The translations under genes and the position numbers were made by a program. A DNA stretch of 61,914 nt from QHYU01 sp041493955 (GTDB lineage: Bacteria; Acidobacteriota; Terriglobia; Acidiferrales; UBA7541), in contig JBGPZW010000001.1 of assembly GCA_041493955.1 (NCBI GenBank), positions 1 to 61,914 on the forward strand, in the 5' to 3' direction. Positions within the stretch are counted from its first letter, which is position 1; each line of letters starts with the position of its first letter. Positions 35,884 through 44,664 of the stretch are shown here, piece by piece. The notes below the pieces were generated by a model that did no database searches, was not told the DNA's origin, and worked only from the letters and a program-made list of their open reading frames with translations.

Positions 35884-37410
35884 CTATCCGAGGATCTTCT
35901 GGAAGGCGGAGTCTCCGATGAGCGCGGCCACGACGGCGATGTCAGGCGCCAGCGAGCGATCGGCCGTGACGCGCGGGGAGACCGTTCGGACGAGGTCGTG
36001 AGCCTTCTGTGCCTCGGTGCCGGTGCGCAGCGGCGCGAGCAGGTCGATGCCCTGACAGGCGGCGAGGAGTTCGATGGCGATGATCTTTTGCAGATTCTCG
36101 AGCAGCGGCCGCAGCCGCCGCGCAGCGCTCATGCCCATCGAAACATAGTCTTCCTGGCCCCCCGAGGTGGGAATCGAATCCACCGAGTGCGGCGTGGCGA
36201 GGGCTTTGGATTCACTGGCCAGCGCCGCGGCGGTCACCTGCGCCAGCATGAATCCGGAGTTCAGGCCAGGATCTGAGGTGAGGAACGCGGGGAGCCGGCT
36301 GGTGTGCGGGTTGGTCATGTGCTCGGTACGCCGTTCGGAGATGCCTGCGAGGGTGGCGAGCGCCACGGCGAGATGGTCGGCGGCCATGGCCAGGGGCTGG
36401 CCGTGGAAGTTGCCGCCGCTGAGCACCTCGCCGGTGTCCGCGAAGACCAGCGGGTTGTCGGTGGCGCTGTTGAGTTCGACGAGCAGGATTTCGCGGACCT
36501 GCGCAAGGGCGTCGCGCACGGCGCCGTGCACTTGCGGCGCGCAGCGCAAGCTGTAAGCATCCTGAATGCGCGGGTCGCGTTCGGCCGCGCGGTGGGACTC
36601 GCGGATTTGGCTGCCGCGATTGAGGCGCAGGAGGTTGCGCGCCGTGGCCGCGTGGCCGGCATAGGGACGCGCCTGCGCAATGCGCTCATCAAACGCCGTG
36701 GGGCTGCCACGCAGAGCATCGAGGGCAAGGGCGGCAGCGACGTCGGCGGTGTCCACCAGAATCTCCGCCTCGCGCAGGGCGAGCGCGAGCAGCGCGAGCA
36801 TCCCCTGGGTACCGTTGAGCAGCGAGAGGCCTTCCTTGGCCTCGAGCGCAAGCGCCGCGATGCCAGCGCGACGCAGCGCCTCACCGCCGGCCAGCTTCTC
36901 GTGCGCGTAAATGGCTTCGCCTTCGCCAATCATCACCTGGGCGAGGTGCGCCAGCGGCGCAAGATCGCCGGATGCTCCCACCGAGCCCTGCGAAGGAATG
37001 ACCGGATGCACGCGGCAGTTGAGCATGGCGCAGAGCGTCTCCACGACCATGGACCGCACGCCACTCAGGCCTTTGGCCAGGGCGTTGGCACGCAGCAGCA
37101 TCATTGCGCGGGTTTCCGCTTCACTCAGCGGCGCGCCAACGCCGCAGGCGTGGCTGCGCACCAGGTTGAGCTGTAACTGACGGATCTGGTCGGGAGAGAT
37201 GCGCACCTCGGCCAGGTCACCGAATCCGGTATTGACGCCATAGGCCGTCCTGCCCGAAGCCACCAGCCGGTCGATCACCGCGCGCGAAGCCTCCATGCGC
37301 GCGCGGGCGCGGGGATCGAGCGCCACTTCGGCGCCGCCCATGGCCACGTCGTAGAGTTGTTCCAAAGTGAGGTCGTTGCCGCTAATCAAAACGCTGCGGA
37401 GAGAGGCCAT
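35884..37410 (-). CDS. hutH: Histidine ammonia-lyase
   Basis: 508 residues, the usual HutH length. It deaminates histidine to urocanate. The MIO cofactor forms from Ala146-Ser147-Gly148 in GSVGASGDLAPL; the catalytic Tyr57 is in TAYGVNTGFG. The Ser-His pair in LVRSHACGVG is the selectivity motif of histidine lyases, as opposed to Phe-Leu in phenylalanine lyases. NFHGQPLAMAAD and SGGQEDYVSMG complete the site. It starts 2 nt after the stop of the thioesterase gene, so the two are coupled. No hutU, hutI or hutG lies in the window, so a stand-alone role such as making urocanate cannot be excluded. Confidence 0.95.
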   Translation of the reverse strand: MASLRSVLISGNDLTLEQLYDVAMGGAEVALDPRARARMEASRAVIDRLVASGRTAYGVNTGFGDLAEVRISPDQIRQLQLNLVRSHACGVGAPLSEAETRAMMLLRANALAKGLSGVRSMVVETLCAMLNCRVHPVIPSQGSVGASGDLAPLAHLAQVMIGEGEAIYAHEKLAGGEALRRAGIAALALEAKEGLSLLNGTQGMLALLALALREAEILVDTADVAAALALDALRGSPTAFDERIAQARPYAGHAATARNLLRLNRGSQIRESHRAAERDPRIQDAYSLRCAPQVHGAVRDALAQVREILLVELNSATDNPLVFADTGEVLSGGNFHGQPLAMAADHLAVALATLAGISERRTEHMTNPHTSRLPAFLTSDPGLNSGFMLAQVTAAALASESKALATPHSVDSIPTSGGQEDYVSMGMSAARRLRPLLENLQKIIAIELLAACQGIDLLAPLRTGTEAQKAHDLVRTVSPRVTADRSLAPDIAVVAALIGDSAFQKILG

Positions 37411-37412
37411 GT

Positions 37413-37847
37413 TCAGGAGCGTGCCGGCGTGGCAGCACGGTGAGTTGCGGTAAACAGTTTGCGGTATTTTGCCGGGAGCGTCTTCGGGCGGCCATCGTGG
37501 TCGCAGATAACGTGCGTGGTTTCGCCGGTGGCGAGCAACTCGCCGGTGGCGTTGTTGAAGATCTCGTAGGCGAAGCGGATCGTCCGGCTGCGGGCTTCGG
37601 CGATGCGAGTGCGGATGCGCAGCAGATCGTCGTAGCGCGCCGGGCGGAGATAGCGGCAACTGGCCTCGGCGACCACGATGTAGCTGTCGTCCTGCTGCTC
37701 CATTTCCTTGTAGGCGAAGCCCATCTCTCGGAGCAGCTCGACGCGGCCGACTTCAAACCAGACGAAGAAATTGCCGTAATAGACGAAACGCATCTGGTCG
37801 GTTTCGGCGTAGCGCACGCGAACGGTGGTTTCAAAGAAGTCGTGCAC
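37413..37847 (-). CDS. Acyl-CoA thioesterase, 4HBT/YbgC-FadM type
   Basis: 144 residues of the hot-dog fold: VRVRYAETDQMRFVYYGNFFVWFEVGRVELLREMG (with the catalytic Asp of the YAETD motif), a SYIVVAEASCRYLRPARYDDLLRIRTRI strand pair and TTHVICDHDGRPKTLP at the end. Such cytoplasmic enzymes hydrolyse short or aromatic acyl-CoAs. The start is taken as GTG at 37847 since no ATG fits and TACACT ends 8 nt upstream; a longer form from 37946 would add an unrelated peptide across the repeat region. It is directly upstream of hutH. Confidence 0.88.
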   Translation of the reverse strand: MHDFFETTVRVRYAETDQMRFVYYGNFFVWFEVGRVELLREMGFAYKEMEQQDDSYIVVAEASCRYLRPARYDDLLRIRTRIAEARSRTIRFAYEIFNNATGELLATGETTHVICDHDGRPKTLPAKYRKLFTATHRAATPARS

Positions 37848-37855
37848 GGCTGGGA

Positions 37856-37861
37856 AGTGTA
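37856..37861 (-). promoter_or_regulatory. -10 box TACACT for thioesterase-hutH
   Basis: Minus-strand TACACT with an 8-nt gap to the GTG start; no Shine-Dalgarno. Leaderless type. Confidence 0.4.
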
Positions 37862-37912
37862 ATCCAAGCGAGGCGAGGAGGCAAAGAGACCGGGGGCCCC
37901 CCGTGCATTTTC

Positions 37913-38018
37913 TGTAAGTGTTCATTCCAGGAGGCTTTAAGTGCATTGATTTTGTATGTGCGCATTCCAGATGACTTGCGGACCCATTTTTAGTAAGTGC
38001 TCATTCTACAGGGCTTGT
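37913..38018 (+). repeat. Three units of the 40-bp-period TAAGTGC...CTT repeat
   Basis: Units start at 37913, 37953 and 37992 (spacing 40 and 39 bp). Each has GTAAGTG or GTATGTG, then (C/T)(G/T)CATTC, then 7-8 variable bases and (G)GCTT or GACTT. They match the two units at 1131-1196. The half-conserved repeats and short fixed spacing rule out a CRISPR array. Confidence 0.65.
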
Positions 38019-38326
38019 AGCTACAAACATGGCCGGGACACTCACCCTGTAACTGGAACAGCAACGCAAAGCGCTTGGCGGGCTTTGCACAACAGAAAAG
38101 CCCGAGACGCACGAATTTTCAAGAGGAGAGTAAGGCCCGGCGGTCCTTGGGCGTGGACAAGAGAGGGCACTGGGAAGAGCTGGGGAAGAGTGCCTGCGCC
38201 GTCTGCGGTCGGCTGGAGAAAAGAAGGGAAAAAGCCTAGGGCAGAGGTCGCAGAGGAACACAGGGTAGAGAGAACACGAAGAGCACAGAGGACACGGAGA
38301 ATAAAATGGCCAGAATCCCGGCGGCG
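38019..38326. other. Intergenic region between repeat array and crotonase gene
   Basis: 308 bp, purine-rich toward the right (AGAGAACACGAAGAGCACAG). No gene, RNA or promoter that can be supported. Confidence 0.5.
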
Positions 38327-39109
38327 CTATGTGCCGGACCAATTCGGCTTGCGCTTCTCAAGGAACGAGGCCAGACCTTCGCGGAAGTCGGCGGTGGAGC
38401 GGATGCGCGCGTTTTCTTCGATGGCGATGGCGAGCTGGCGGTCGATTTCGTCCTCGGCGTAGCGGCAGAGCAGCTGTTTGGTGCGCGCCAAGCTGGTCGG
38501 GCTGGAGGCGATCAGGGCGGCGGCCAATTCGCGGGCGGAGTCCATCAATTGTTCGGGGGGAACCACCTCAGTGACGAGACCGATTTCCTGCGCTTCGGCT
38601 GCGTCGAGGATGCGCCCGGTGAGGAGGAGGTCGCGGGCGCGCTTCTCGCCGATCTGGCGGATGAGGAAGACAGACACGATCGCGGGGATAAATCCGATGC
38701 GGACTTCGGTGTAGCCGAACTTGGCCTCGGGCACAGCCAGCGTGAAGTCGCACAGCGTGGCGATGGCGCAGCCGCCGGCGATGGCGGGGCCATTGACGGC
38801 GGCGATCAGCGACTTCGAGTAACTCCACAGGCATCGGAACATTCGCGCCATGCGCTTGGAGTCCTCGAGGTTTTGCTCCGGGGATTGCTGGGTGAGAGCT
38901 TTGAGCGCGTCGAGGTCCATGCCGGAGCAGAAGGCTTTTCCGGCGCCGGTGAGGATGACCACGCGCGCGGGGCTCGATTCAGCCTCGGCGAGCGCGGCCA
39001 GCAACTCCTCGATCATTTCGGTCGAGATGGCGTTGCGCTTCTCGGGGCGGCTGAGCGTGATGGTGGCGAGTTCGGCTTCGATTTGCAGCACGAGCGTGGA
39101 ATAAGCCAC
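38327..39109 (-). CDS. Enoyl-CoA hydratase/isomerase family protein (crotonase)
   Basis: 260 residues of the crotonase fold: ATITLSRPEKRNAIS, the oxyanion segments LTGAGKAFCSGMDL and AVNGPAIAGGCAIATLCDF, and FGYTEVRIGFIPAIVSVFL. In classical hydratases a Glu follows the GGC of the second motif; here that position is Ala (GGCAIA), while the second Glu (YTEVRIG) is kept, so an isomerase, hydrolase or other crotonase reaction is as likely as hydration. The start is GTG at 39109 because family similarity begins there and TATTCT lies 6 nt upstream. It follows the DUF35 and thiolase-fold genes on the same strand after 251 bp. Confidence 0.88.
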   Translation of the reverse strand: MAYSTLVLQIEAELATITLSRPEKRNAISTEMIEELLAALAEAESSPARVVILTGAGKAFCSGMDLDALKALTQQSPEQNLEDSKRMARMFRCLWSYSKSLIAAVNGPAIAGGCAIATLCDFTLAVPEAKFGYTEVRIGFIPAIVSVFLIRQIGEKRARDLLLTGRILDAAEAQEIGLVTEVVPPEQLMDSARELAAALIASSPTSLARTKQLLCRYAEDEIDRQLAIAIEENARIRSTADFREGLASFLEKRKPNWSGT

Positions 39110-39115
39110 GGCGGA

Positions 39116-39121
39116 AGAATA
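39116..39121 (-). promoter_or_regulatory. -10 box TATTCT for the crotonase gene
   Basis: Minus-strand TATTCT ends 6 nt before the GTG; no Shine-Dalgarno. Leaderless type. Confidence 0.35.
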
Positions 39122-39360
39122 GAGGCAGAGTGCCGAAGAAGCAAGACGGACCGGGCACAGGCGGTGGAGCGAAAGCGGGAACTCCGCCGGGCGAAGGAGG
39201 GAAAGCATCCACGCAGGGACAGAGGTCACGGAGAATTGGGACCTCTGTGCCGCCCCGAAATCTGCTGAATTCTTGCGCGGCGCTACGACCTCGAGCAGAA
39301 GCAACGAGTGTTCGCCTGAGCGCTCACGTGTCAGACCTTCCCGAAAAATCATTCGGGACG

Positions 39361-39939
39361 CTAGGAGCGCGTTTCGGCCGGGACAAAGTACACGTCGGTG
39401 GGCTTGAATTGCGCGAGGCGCCGGAACCTGGCCTTCACCGGCATCCCCACGCGGATCTCCTTTTCGGTGACGCCGATCAGCCGCGCCAAGAACAGAGTGT
39501 TCACGCCATCAAATTCGATCAGCGCGAGGTTGAAGGGCGTCTCCTTGAGGAAAGCCTCAGAACCGAAGTGGCAGGTGGTCCACGTGTGCACCCGCCCCTG
39601 AAGCGGCAGATCAAACCAGCGCGCGGGCGCGCCGCAGCGCATGCAATAGGCGCGCGGGGTGGCGAAGCGGTAGTTGCAGGGGCCGCACTCGCTGCCGAGC
39701 AGCTTTCCCTGGGCGAGACCCAGGAAGAAGGGCGAGTCCTCGGCATAGCTGTGGATGTAGTCGATCTCGTAGTGGTCCTTGACGATCAGCGGGTCGGTGC
39801 AGAAGACCGTGGCGCCCTGGTCGGTTTCGGGCAGGCGCACCTTGTCGTACACGGGCTTGGGGCCAGCCGCCCGCTGAGGTTTTCTCGCGGATTTCCGCGG
39901 GGCCTTCGACTTGCTCTTCGGAGCAACTTTCTTGGCCAT
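39361..39939 (-). CDS. Zn-ribbon/OB-fold (DUF35) acyl-CoA partner protein
   Basis: 192 residues. A basic Lys/Pro/Ala-rich N-terminal tail (1-28) precedes a linker, a rubredoxin-like zinc ribbon with Cys in CGPC (about 85-88) and CMRC (about 99-102), and an OB fold (PLQGRVHTWTTCHFGSEAFLKETPFNLALIEFDGV...). This is the DUF35 layout. DUF35 proteins bind thiolase-fold enzymes and channel acyl-CoA intermediates, as in ChsH2-Ltp2 and the archaeal thiolase/HMG-CoA synthase complex. It lies 40 bp after the thiolase-fold gene on the same strand with GAGGAGAG before the ATG, so the two proteins almost certainly form a complex. Confidence 0.9.
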   Translation of the reverse strand: MAKKVAPKSKSKAPRKSARKPQRAAGPKPVYDKVRLPETDQGATVFCTDPLIVKDHYEIDYIHSYAEDSPFFLGLAQGKLLGSECGPCNYRFATPRAYCMRCGAPARWFDLPLQGRVHTWTTCHFGSEAFLKETPFNLALIEFDGVNTLFLARLIGVTEKEIRVGMPVKARFRRLAQFKPTDVYFVPAETRS

Positions 39940-39979
39940 GGCACTCTCCTCAAGAAATTCGCTGCTGGGGGTGGCTCGC

Positions 39980-41260
39980 TCAGGCGAGCGTGCTCTCCAG
40001 GATGCTGACCGTCACATAGGTGCCGGTGCCGGCATGGCTGTGGATGGCGCCGCGCATGGGCCGGCGCCCCTGGCCCTTTTTCTGCTGCACCTGGATGGTG
40101 GTGTCACCGTCGTTGTGTTTGGCGATGTTGTTCTGGAGCTGCCAGAAGGCGAAAACGGCCTGCATCAGTCCGGTGGCGCCAACCGGATGGCCGCAGGCGA
40201 TCAGCCCGCCGGAGGGGTTGACCGGAATCATGCCGGTCAGCTCGGTGTGGCCCCGGTCAATGAACTTGCCGCCGTCGCCGTACTTGCACAGGCCCATATC
40301 CTCATAGGTCTGGATTTCACTCGAGGTATAGGCGTCGTGCAGCTCGACGAAATCGAGGTCTTCGCGCGGGTCTTCGATGCCGGCTTTTTCGTAGGCCATC
40401 TTGCAGGCCGTGCGCCCGGCGCGGAAGCTGTGTACGCCAGGGTATTTGAGGCCGCGGTACCATTTGGGATCTTCGTGCTTGAGCAGGATGACATCGTCGT
40501 GGGGGCGGTCGGCCATGCGCATGGCGTCCGAGCCCATGCCCACGCCGAGCACGCGCACCGGGTTGTCACAGACCGCCTGGGCCACCTCTTCGCTGGCCAG
40601 GATGGCAACAGCGGCGCCATCCGACATGGTGCAGATGTCGAGAATCGTGAGCGGATATGCCACCATGGGCGCGCGGCGCACGTCCTCGACAGTGATATCG
40701 TAGTGGTGCTGCGCCCACTTATTGTTCAGGGCGTTGCGGTGGTTCTTCACGCTGACCTTGGCGAGCTGCTCGACGGTGGTGCCGAACTCGTGCATGTGGC
40801 GGACGACCATCATGGCGTAATAGCCGGTGTAAAAGCCGCCGACGGGGTAGTCGAAGTTCGTGTCGCTGGCCAGGGCGATGAACTCGTTGCCTTTCCAAGT
40901 GTTCACGTGCGACATGGTCTCGAAGCCCATGGCCACGACGCAGTCCATCCAGCCGGAGGCCACATGGCGCCAGGCATCCTGGAAGCAAAGTCCGCCGGTG
41001 GCCCCGCCGCCCTCGATGCGGATGGTCGGCTTGGGCACCAGGCCGCACATGTCCACGGCCATGACCCCGGCCTTGAGTTGCCGGGTGAAATGGTCACTGA
41101 AGTAGCTGACCACGCTGCCGTCAATGCGCTCGACCGTGAGCTTCGGACAATCGCGCATGGCGTAGTCGAAGGCTTCCTTGACCATGACGCGAAAAGATTT
41201 TCGCGGCTCGGCCTTGGTGAATTTCGTGATGCCGCCGGAGATCATGTAAACAGGTCGCAT
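39980..41260 (-). CDS. Thiolase-fold protein lacking the nucleophilic Cys (possible Ltp2-like aldolase)
   Basis: 426 residues of the thiolase/SCP-x superfamily: MISGGITKF at the start, the ELHDAYT segment, and GGLIACGHPVGATGL (His of the HPxG motif) near the end. The usual nucleophile motif EaaCASG reads EGGGATGG here, with Gly86 at the Cys position; Cys92 is six residues further and not in register. Such a protein cannot form the normal acyl-enzyme. Together with the DUF35 partner this recalls Ltp2, a thiolase-fold retro-aldolase of steroid side-chain degradation, so C-C cleavage or formation by an aldol reaction is a better guess than thiolysis. AAGGAG lies 8 nt before the ATG. First gene of the three-gene acyl-CoA set. 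Confidence 0.88.
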   Translation of the reverse strand: MRPVYMISGGITKFTKAEPRKSFRVMVKEAFDYAMRDCPKLTVERIDGSVVSYFSDHFTRQLKAGVMAVDMCGLVPKPTIRIEGGGATGGLCFQDAWRHVASGWMDCVVAMGFETMSHVNTWKGNEFIALASDTNFDYPVGGFYTGYYAMMVVRHMHEFGTTVEQLAKVSVKNHRNALNNKWAQHHYDITVEDVRRAPMVAYPLTILDICTMSDGAAVAILASEEVAQAVCDNPVRVLGVGMGSDAMRMADRPHDDVILLKHEDPKWYRGLKYPGVHSFRAGRTACKMAYEKAGIEDPREDLDFVELHDAYTSSEIQTYEDMGLCKYGDGGKFIDRGHTELTGMIPVNPSGGLIACGHPVGATGLMQAVFAFWQLQNNIAKHNDGDTTIQVQQKKGQGRRPMRGAIHSHAGTGTYVTVSILESTLA

Positions 41261-41498
41261 AGGGAAGCTCCTTGTGGGCGCGTCGGGCAGGCCGCGCAGA
41301 GCATACCAATTTTCGGGCGCGTCTGGGTAGTGGGGTGTTTAGGTTGAGCGCAGGGCCGGCGGAATCCGCCGGCGGCCGCTGCGCGCGCGGAAACATTTCT
41401 CGGCGGCGGTGCGTATGTTTGGGGTGGATCGCTGGACAATGGCTCACGAATGCGGCATGTTGTCCGTCCATCCTTATGACAGTTCAAGGAGAAAAGGG

Positions 41499-44315
41499 AT
41501 GACTCGTTTCCGGGTGTGGATGGTTGTGGCGCTGGTTCTGGCCGTATTCTCGGCGGGCGCGGTGGCGCAGGCGCCGAGACCTGTAGCCGCCGATATCCCC
41601 AGGATTGAATTTGAAAAATACAAGCTGGCGAACGGCCTGGAGGTCATTCTGTCGGAGGACCACCGGCTGCCGCTGGTGGCGGTGAACCTGTGGTATCACG
41701 TGGGGCCGGCCAACGAAGAGCCCGGGCGCACGGGCTTTGCGCACCTGTTCGAGCACATGATGTTCCAGGGCTCGAAGCACGTGCAGGCCAACGAGCACTT
41801 CCGCCAGCTCGAGGGCGCGGGCGCCAGCGACATCAACGGCACGACCGACTTCGACCGGACGAATTATTTCGAGACGCTGCCGGCGAACCAGTTGGAGCTG
41901 GCCCTGTGGCTCGAGTCCGACCGCATGGGCTACCTGCTCGACAAGCTCGACCAGAACAACCTGACCAACCAGCAGGACGTGGTGCGCAACGAGCGGCGGC
42001 AGAGCGTGGAGAACGAGCCCTTCGGGGTCGTCGAAGAGGAGCTGTTCCACAGGCTGTTTCCCAAGTCTCATCCCTATTACGCCAGCGTGATCGGCTCGCA
42101 CGCCGACATCCAGGCCGCCAAGCTTGCGGACGTCAAGAAATTCTTCCAGCTCTACTATGCGCCGAACAACGCGAGTCTGGCGATCGTGGGCGATTTCGAC
42201 AAGGCAGCGGCGAAGAAGCTGGTGGAGAAATATTTCGGGCCGCTCAAGCGCGGTGCCGACGTGCCCAGGATCAACGCCACAACCCCGGCAATCGCCGCAG
42301 AGCGGCGGGTGGTGATGAAGGATCGCGTCGAGCTGCCGCGTGTGTACATGGCCTGGCTGACCTCGCCGATCTACAAAGCCGGGGATTCGGACGCGGACCT
42401 CGCGGCGCAGATTTTAGGCGGTGGCAAATCGAGCCGCCTCTACAAGAAGCTGGTGTACGAGAAGCAGATCGCGCAGGACGTGGCCGCGCAGCAGCAGTCG
42501 CTGATCCTGGGGTCTGTGTTTTATGTGCAGGTCACCGCGCGGCCGGGGCACAGTGCCGAGGAGATCGAGAAGGCCATCCAGGAAGAGCTGGAGCGCTTCC
42601 GCAAGGAGGGCCCCGAAGAGAAGGAGTTGGAACGCGCGCGTAACACGATCGAAACCAACATCATTCAGCGCCTGGAGACGCTGGGCGGATTCGGCGGCGT
42701 CGCCGACCGGTTGAACCGGTACAACCACTACCTGGGCAATCCGGATTACCTGGTGGAGGACATCAACCGCTATCGCCGGGCCACGGCGGCGTCGGTACGC
42801 GACTTTGCGCAGCAGCAGTTGAAGACCAACGCGCGCGTGGTCGTTTACGGCGTGGCGGGCGAGCAGGACCTGGCGCCTGAGGTGCCTACGCCGAAGGCGG
42901 AGAAAGTCCCGGCGGGCCAGGGAGCTGAATCGGTGAACGCCGACGAGTCCTGGCGCGCCGAGGCGCCCAAGCCCGGCCCGGCCCGGGCGCTCAATCTGCC
43001 GGTGCCGAAGTCTTTCCAGCTCACGAACGGCTTCACCGTGATTTACAACGAGCGTCCCGGGCTGCCGATCGTGGCCGCGAACCTGGTCGTACGCACGGGG
43101 AGCGATGCGAATCCGCTCGACAAGCCGGGGCTGGCTAACTTCACCGTGGGGATGCTGGACCAGGGCACCGCAACGCGCAGCGCGCTCCAAATTGCGGATG
43201 AAGCGGCGCAACTCGGCGCCACGCTCAACACCAGCTCGACGATGGACGCCTCGCGGGTCTCGGTGGGCTCGCTGAAGAAGAATTTCCCGGGCGCGCTGGC
43301 GCTGATCGCCGATCTGATCTTGCACCCGAGTTTTCCGCAGGCGGAGATTGAGCGGCAACGGGCCAGCAGGCTCGCCACGCTGGTGCAAAGGCGAGAGAAC
43401 CCCGCAATTGTTGTCGGGCAGGTGACGGCAGCCGCGCTCTACGGCCGGCAGCATCCGTACGGGTACCCGGAGATCGGAACCGAGGCGGCCATCAAGGCCG
43501 CCGCACGCGACGACATGGCGGGATTCTGGAAGCAGAGCTTCGTGCCCAGCAACGCGGCACTGGTGGTGGCGGGAAACATCGGCTTCGAGGAGCTAAAGGC
43601 GCTGGCGGAAAAACAATTCGGTGGCTGGCATAAGGGCGCGTCAGCGCGTCCCGCAGTGGGCACGCCGTCCACAACCGCGGCGCGCGTGGTGCTCGTGGAT
43701 AAGCCCGGGTCGCCGCAGACGCAGGTGCGCGTGACGATGATTGGCGTGGCGCGCTCGACGCCCGATTACGCGGCGCTGGAGGTGATGAACGCTTCGCTCG
43801 GGGGCCTGTTCTCCAGCCGCATCAACCTGAACTTACGCGAGGAGCACGGCTATACCTACGGTGCGGGCTCTGCGTTCGTGTACCGGCGTTCGGCCGGGCC
43901 GTTCTTTGTGGGCGGCGGGATTCGCACCGACGTGACGGCGCCGGCGGTCTCCGAAATCTTCAAGGAGATTCGCCGGATGGCCGAGGCGCGGTTGAGCCCC
44001 GACGAGCTCAGCCTGGCGAAGGACTCGCTGGTGAGGTCACTGCCGGGCGATTTCGAGAACAGCGCCGGCGCGGCGGGGGACTTCTCAAATGCATATCTCT
44101 ACGACCTGGGGCTCGACTACTACGCGAAACTTCCTGGGCAGCTCTCTGCGGTGACGGCCGAGGGCGTATTGGGCGTGGCCAAGAAATACCTGGTGTCCGA
44201 GAAAATGATTGTGGTGGCGGTGGGTGACCGCGCCAAGATCGAGCCGGAGCTGATCAAGCTGAAGCTGGGTTCGGCCGAGATTCGTGACGCGGATGGCAAT
44301 TTGGAAAAGAAGTAG
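41499..44315 (+). CDS. Exported two-domain M16 zinc metallopeptidase
   Basis: 938 residues with a signal peptide (VWMVVALVLAVFSAGAVAQA). The N-terminal half has the inverted zinc motif HLFEH (His82, Glu85, His86) with the distal Glu region VRNERRQSVENEPFG, so it is the active half. The C-terminal half (from about 505, NLPVPKSFQLTNGFTVIYNERPGLP) repeats the fold without HxxEH and helps form the chamber, as in pitrilysin and PqqL. It should degrade peptides in the periplasm. Start ATG at 41499 has AAGGAG upstream; an earlier in-frame ATG lacks a signal. It is divergent from the thiolase-fold gene. Confidence 0.93.
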   Translation: MTRFRVWMVVALVLAVFSAGAVAQAPRPVAADIPRIEFEKYKLANGLEVILSEDHRLPLVAVNLWYHVGPANEEPGRTGFAHLFEHMMFQGSKHVQANEHFRQLEGAGASDINGTTDFDRTNYFETLPANQLELALWLESDRMGYLLDKLDQNNLTNQQDVVRNERRQSVENEPFGVVEEELFHRLFPKSHPYYASVIGSHADIQAAKLADVKKFFQLYYAPNNASLAIVGDFDKAAAKKLVEKYFGPLKRGADVPRINATTPAIAAERRVVMKDRVELPRVYMAWLTSPIYKAGDSDADLAAQILGGGKSSRLYKKLVYEKQIAQDVAAQQQSLILGSVFYVQVTARPGHSAEEIEKAIQEELERFRKEGPEEKELERARNTIETNIIQRLETLGGFGGVADRLNRYNHYLGNPDYLVEDINRYRRATAASVRDFAQQQLKTNARVVVYGVAGEQDLAPEVPTPKAEKVPAGQGAESVNADESWRAEAPKPGPARALNLPVPKSFQLTNGFTVIYNERPGLPIVAANLVVRTGSDANPLDKPGLANFTVGMLDQGTATRSALQIADEAAQLGATLNTSSTMDASRVSVGSLKKNFPGALALIADLILHPSFPQAEIERQRASRLATLVQRRENPAIVVGQVTAAALYGRQHPYGYPEIGTEAAIKAAARDDMAGFWKQSFVPSNAALVVAGNIGFEELKALAEKQFGGWHKGASARPAVGTPSTTAARVVLVDKPGSPQTQVRVTMIGVARSTPDYAALEVMNASLGGLFSSRINLNLREEHGYTYGAGSAFVYRRSAGPFFVGGGIRTDVTAPAVSEIFKEIRRMAEARLSPDELSLAKDSLVRSLPGDFENSAGAAGDFSNAYLYDLGLDYYAKLPGQLSAVTAEGVLGVAKKYLVSEKMIVVAVGDRAKIEPELIKLKLGSAEIRDADGNLEKK

Positions 44316-44329
44316 GCTCCTCGAGCGGG

Positions 44330-44358
44330 TTGACGCCGGCACCCGGATGTCCTAGATT
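44330..44358 (+). promoter_or_regulatory. Sigma-70 promoter upstream of the GNAT gene
   Basis: TTGACG (44330-44335), 17-bp spacer, TAGATT (44353-44358). It lies 15 bp after the M16 stop and 306 bp before the GNAT start, implying a long leader or a separate small RNA. Confidence 0.65.
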
Positions 44359-44664
44359 TCCTCGAGCGCGTAAGCGCATCGAATCTTCGCCACGGAGGCG
44401 CCTGAGCCTATGCTTGACCTTGCCAGCCTGAGGGAGAGGCCCGCCTCCAGCCGCTTTCTCCCCGCCTGATCGAGCGGCTCCCGGGGGGCTCCTCCCACTC
44501 ATTCCATTTCCTGCTTGCCTGCGAGATCTTCATGCAAACTCGCGGGGAGGCTGGTCATTTCTCAGGGCAACGTCCGCCTGATGTAGCGGCACGTTGCCTG
44601 CAGATGAGGAGGTGGCAGCACGAACGCGGCCACTTCCCGAATAGAGGAGAGAGAGGAACATCCA
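44359..44664 (+). other. ~300-nt transcribed leader with strong hairpin
   Basis: The region between the promoter and the GNAT gene has a long stem-loop at 44563-44600: CAGGGCAACGT pairs with ACGTTGCCTG (one bulged G), with an inner CCGC/GCGG stem and an 8-nt loop. A 19-codon ORF (44410-44469, starting MLDLASLRE) lies before it. No known riboswitch class was recognised. It may be a regulatory leader or an independent small RNA; this is inference from the promoter and fold. Confidence 0.4.

Noticed and set aside
37848..37946. N-terminal extension of the thioesterase from an ATG at 37946
   Set aside because: The extra 33 residues run through the 40-bp repeat and have no hot-dog-fold similarity.
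37913..38018. CRISPR-like array
   Set aside because: Units share only a partial motif, the spacing is 39-40 bp including the repeat, there are just three units and no cas genes lie nearby.
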